Shown here: positions 60,386 through 64,000 of the stretch, piece by piece
How the letters are laid out: each line of letters starts with the position of its first letter
How positions within the stretch are numbered: position 1 is the stretch's first letter
Assembly: GCF_000372725.1 (NCBI RefSeq)
Contig: NW_005201298.1
Span: 337,514-401,513, forward strand
DNA length: 64,000 nucleotides
From: Emiliania huxleyi CCMP1516
Lineage: Eukaryota > Haptophyta > Isochrysidales > Noelaerhabdaceae
Reading direction: 5' to 3'
The notes under the pieces: generated by a model
Told to the model about the DNA's origin: nothing
The model's input: the letters and a program-made list of their open reading frames with translations, nothing else
The model's database searches: none
Program-made: the position numbers and the translations under genes

Positions 60386-62977
60386 AGCGCGGGTGAGGGA
60401 AGTGCAAGTGCAAGCGGTGTTTTGCACGGCGCGCCCCACACACATGCACATAGCACGGCGCCGCGTCGTGGAGCAGAGCTCAGTCAGGGAACCTGCGCCA
60501 TTGCTAAGCTCATTGTTTTTGCTTTAACAGCCCAAAATACTCGCGGCCAATGCTACCCCGCCTAAAAAGGGTGTGGATGCTGAGTTGACGGAAATCGGAG
60601 GCCACGCGACCCCCCCCCCCCTCCCCCTGGTCCTCTCCGCTCTCCCGCGGAGCTAGCCGTAAGGTGAGCGTCACGGTTAGTGCAGTGCTCGACGAGAGGA
60701 GGATCGCGGCTGGCAAGTGCCACCGGGCGAATTTCGCGCTTGCATGAACCGGGTGCACCGGAGCCCACCCAAGGGGGCCCGGGAAGTGCAACGCGCTGAG
60801 GCGGAGCTGACTTTGCTCGATTTTTAGCAAAACGGCCCCAGACCCTTGGGGACACCTCTCGGGTGGGCTCGGGTGCACCCGGAAACACAGATAGATAGAT
60901 AGATAGGAAGGCGAAACACAGTCCGACCAACGACTGGGACACCAACGCGGTATGGGTGGACGCAAGACGGGCGATGACGGTCACACAGGAGCGACCACAC
61001 ACAGAACCACAAGACACAGCGCCATAGGTAGGTAGGTAGAAAGGTGAAGAACATGTACATGTGTGAGTTTGTAGGTAGGTAGAAAGGTGAAGAACAGCCA
61101 GGCTCGGACTGGACACCAACGCGGTATCGTAGCACGCGCGCTTGGCGCTCACACCCTCGCCGCACGATGCAAATGGACAAATCAGAGCAGCAAAGACAGG
61201 CTGCCGCCTCAATTTGATGCTGCAAGATAGGATCGGATCCTAATTTTAGGATCGGATCCTAATTAGGATCCGGATCGATCGCCCCGCGCAGCGGCAAAAA
61301 GGCCCGCCGCAGGCGCTAAAAAGGCCCCGCGCAGCGGAAAAAGAAGCCCGCCGCAGGCGCGGGGGGTCCGGGGGGCAGCGCCCCCCGGCTTCATCCGACT
61401 GATACCGCAGCACACACAGCCACCCAAAAGCAGCCGAGACTTTGTGGCAAAGCAGAAGATCGCAACTGCGCCTAAACTAATCAGAAAGCTCGCTGCCAAA
61501 GAACGGCCAAGCAAGCACCACTGCGTGGAACCAAAAGCGCGTGACTTTGTGTTCTTCAAGAGCAACACTACTGCGTGGAACAAGGCTAGCGCCACAACTG
61601 CTCGCTGCCGCTTCTCTCTCGCCAATGATCGGTGCTAGAAGCGCAAGATCCGATCCTAACGTTAGGATCGGATCCTCGAATTAGGATCGAATGAGAGACG
61701 AAGCTCGCGCAACTCAATCGAGCTCCAAAATGCACTACGCTGCCGCCTCACCTCCTGCTGGGCGCTCTTCTACTTCGCTGCCGCTCCTGTGTACTGAGCT
61801 GCCGCTCTGTGCGCTCGCTTTCGCCGCTCTCCTAAGGATCCGATCCTAGCTCGATAGATCCGATCCTCGTCCGTAGGATCCGATCCTAGCTCGATAGATC
61901 GGATCCTAATTAAGAACAACGTTAGGATCCATTTCAGCCAAGTGATCCTAAGTGGATCCTAAGTGGATCCGAGCTGAGACTTCGCTGCCGCTCCTGTGGA
62001 CTGAGCTGCCGCTCTTGTGTTGCTGGCTGCGATACTGCCGCTGCCGCTACTCTTACTCTATATGGGCCATGGAGTTACCGAGTACACCTGTAGGATGATC
62101 TTCCGGCGTGTTTCTGGCCTTGGATTCGTGATTAGCACCCTAAATAATGCCGGGGACCGCCCTTACCCGGAGAATTCGGGAGGTCGAGAAATCGACCCCT
62201 CTGGCAGCTGGTACCCTTCACGCGAGAGTCCCGGACTCAGCCAACTCCCCAAACCCAGCTGGCATTTGACTTGCCAAACGGCCCTCTCCGCTCACCCCCT
62301 GCGCGCCCCGGCCTGCGCCCGGCCCTATACGTGCGCGATGCCCAAACCGCCGCGCGCGCCGCCGGGTCGACCTTCCGCCTTCAGACGAGTGCGGGGCGCC
62401 GTCAACTCGGAGCAGCGCGGCGCTGGCATGCCCCCCGCAACGATCCTCGCGGAGGCGGTCGTGTAGCACCCGGAGAGGTCGCTCGAGGCCGTGTTCGAGG
62501 CGAGCATCGCACTTTGAGCGCGCTTTCGGCCCTGCTGTCTGCAATAGCTGCATGGCGCGGGGCAGTCTCTGGCACGATTGAGGCTGGCTGGGGCCAACTG
62601 GCCTGGCTCACAGGCGGCAGGCAGTGCTAGGGTGGCCTGGGCCGCCCTGCTAGGGTGTCGGGAGGCGTTGGATACCTCTCTGGTTGGAGTTCTTACGGGT
62701 CCCGGACCGGTCTGGAGTGCCTCCGGAGACCCGTTTGACACCTGCACAAGGCTGGTAGTGTACCACGACACATAATGACCATGTATTTAGCTGCCCCGGC
62801 ACTAGTAGCGATAGTGGGGTGCGTTTTGGTGTCAGAGAAAAGCGATCTTTGGGGGCTGGTGGTCGATTCCGCTAACTCCATGGCCCATAGACTCTACTCT
62901 CGCTGCCGCTACTCCTACTTGACTCTGCTGCCGCTACTCTTACTTAACTCTGCTGCCGCTACTCTTACTCACCTCGC
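60386..62977. repeat. subtelomeric region without supported genes
   Basis: Two inverted copies of the 4495-4640 dispersed repeat lie at 60905-61130. From 61225 to 61970 many AGGATCGGATCCTAA palindromic motifs occur, spaced 15-200 nt apart. CTGCCGCTACTCTTACT units recur at 61985-62060 and 62895-62972, right up to the telomere. A small frame at 61444-61638 and others to 62466 have no domain. Confidence 0.6.
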
Positions 62978-63263
62978 TGGGTTAGGGTTAGGGTTAGGGT
63001 TAGGGTTAGGGTTAGGGTTAGGGTTAGGGTTAGGGTTAGGGTTAGGGTTAGGGTTAGGGTTAGGGTTAGGGTTAGGGTTAGGGTTAGGGTTAGGGTTAGG
63101 GTTAGGGTTAGGGTTAGGGTTAGGGTTAGGGTTAGGGTTAGGGTTAGGGTTAGGGTTAGGGTTAGGGTTAGGGTTAGGGTTAGGGTTAGGGTTAGGGTTA
63201 GGGTTAGGGTTAGGGTTAGGGTTAGGGTTAGGGTTAGGGTTAGGGTTAGGGTTAGGGTTAGGG

Positions 63264-63304
<41 letters not shown>

Positions 63305-64000
63305 GGTTAGGGTTAGGGTTAGGGTTAGGGTTAGGGTTAGGGTTAGGGTTAGGGTTAGGGTTAGGGTTAGGGTTAGGGTTAGGGTTAGGGTTAGGGTTAG
63401 GGTTAGGGTTAGGGTTAGGGTTAGGGTTAGGGTTAGGGTTAGGGTTAGGGTTAGGGTTAGGGTTAGGGTTAGGGTTAGGGTTAGGGTTAGGGTTAGGGTT
63501 AGGGTTAGGGTTAGGGTTAGGGTTAGGGTTAGGGTTAGGGTTAGGGTTAGGGTTAGGGTTAGGGTTAGGGTTAGGGTTAGGGTTAGGGTTAGGGTTAGGG
63601 TTAGGGTTAGGGTTAGGGTTAGGGTTAGGGTTAGGGTTAGGGTTAGGGTTAGGGTTAGGGTTAGGGTTAGGGTTAGGGTTAGGGTTAGGGTTAGGGTTAG
63701 GGTTAGGGTTAGGGTTAGGGTTAGGGTTAGGGTTAGGGTTAGGGTTAGGGTTAGGGTTAGGGTTAGGGTTAGGGTTAGGGTTAGGGTTAGGGTTAGGGTT
63801 AGGGTTAGGGTTAGGGTTAGGGTTAGGGTTAGGGTTAGGGTTAGGGTTAGGGTTAGGGTTAGGGTTAGGGTTAGGGTTAGGGTTAGGGTTAGGGTTAGGG
63901 TTAGGGTTAGGGTTAGGGTTAGGGTTAGGGTTAGGGTTAGGGTTAGGGTTAGGGTTAGGGTTAGGGTTAGGGTTAGGGTTAGGCTTAGGGTTAGGGTTAG
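62978..64000 (+). repeat. telomere, (TTAGGG)n
   Basis: About 1 kb of TTAGGG repeats reaching the window edge, with one TTTAGGG variant near 63281 and one TTAGGC near 63982. The G-rich strand runs 5' to 3' toward the end, as expected for a right chromosome end. Confidence 0.99.

Overview
This window is the end of a eukaryotic nuclear chromosome. Positions 62978-64000 are an uninterrupted (TTAGGG)n array whose G-rich strand runs toward the right edge. The DNA is GC-rich. Genes are split by many very short introns (about 46-150 nt), a large share with GC rather than GT donors, and one gene encodes a plastid fibrillin. I infer a photosynthetic alga with a complex plastid, most likely a haptophyte. 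A pelagophyte or other stramenopile alga is not excluded.

Layout. 0.6-2.9 kb is a foldback element holding a hAT-like insertion. 3.3-4.5 kb is a four-helix Orai-like membrane protein (-). 4.5-7.3 kb is repeat-rich and gene-poor. 7.3-12.6 kb holds a frameshifted CRAL-TRIO/PH gene (-), an EXOG-type mitochondrial nuclease (-) and a frameshifted F-box/RCC1 gene (+). 12.7-19.6 kb has a hAT-like MITE, a small SET-domain gene (+) and a near 1-kb palindrome. 19.6-28.5 kb is the best gene block: PP4R3/SMEK (-), a cathepsin X-like protease (+), a WW-RhoGEF-PH-PH protein (+) and a fibrillin (-). 28.5-32.4 kb has poorly supported ORFs. 32.4-34.6 kb is a THUMP-type RNA methyltransferase fused to cytochrome b5 (-). 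34.6-41 kb is a mosaic of dispersed repeats with truncated genes (sphingosine kinase, PARP) and a zinc-finger ORF. 41-49.6 kb has low-complexity ORFs (+), a multi-exon gene with a PH-like end (-) and a STE20-like kinase (-). 50.3-52.5 kb is an intact F-box/RCC1 paralogue. 53.5-56.3 kb is a pair of related unknown genes, one broken. 56.5-60.4 kb is a PDZ-TPR protein and a GT25-like glycosyltransferase. The rest is subtelomere and telomere.

The most striking observation concerns intron origin. At least 25 short introns in eight genes begin with a sequence that is repeated, at 15-30 nt and from near-perfect to decayed, at the start of the following exon. Between the two copies lies a short filler, often a tandem 8-12 nt motif, in two places telomere-like repeats, and in two introns the same hairpin core. 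Using these duplications as a guide to splice sites, I assembled complete in-frame models for the PDZ-TPR, RhoGEF and EXOG genes, and partial models for the methyltransferase, PP4R3 and kinase genes. These look like introners or like introns born at repaired staggered breaks.

The genes are housekeeping or signalling genes with no operon-like relation. All splice models are read by eye and no RNA evidence was available.
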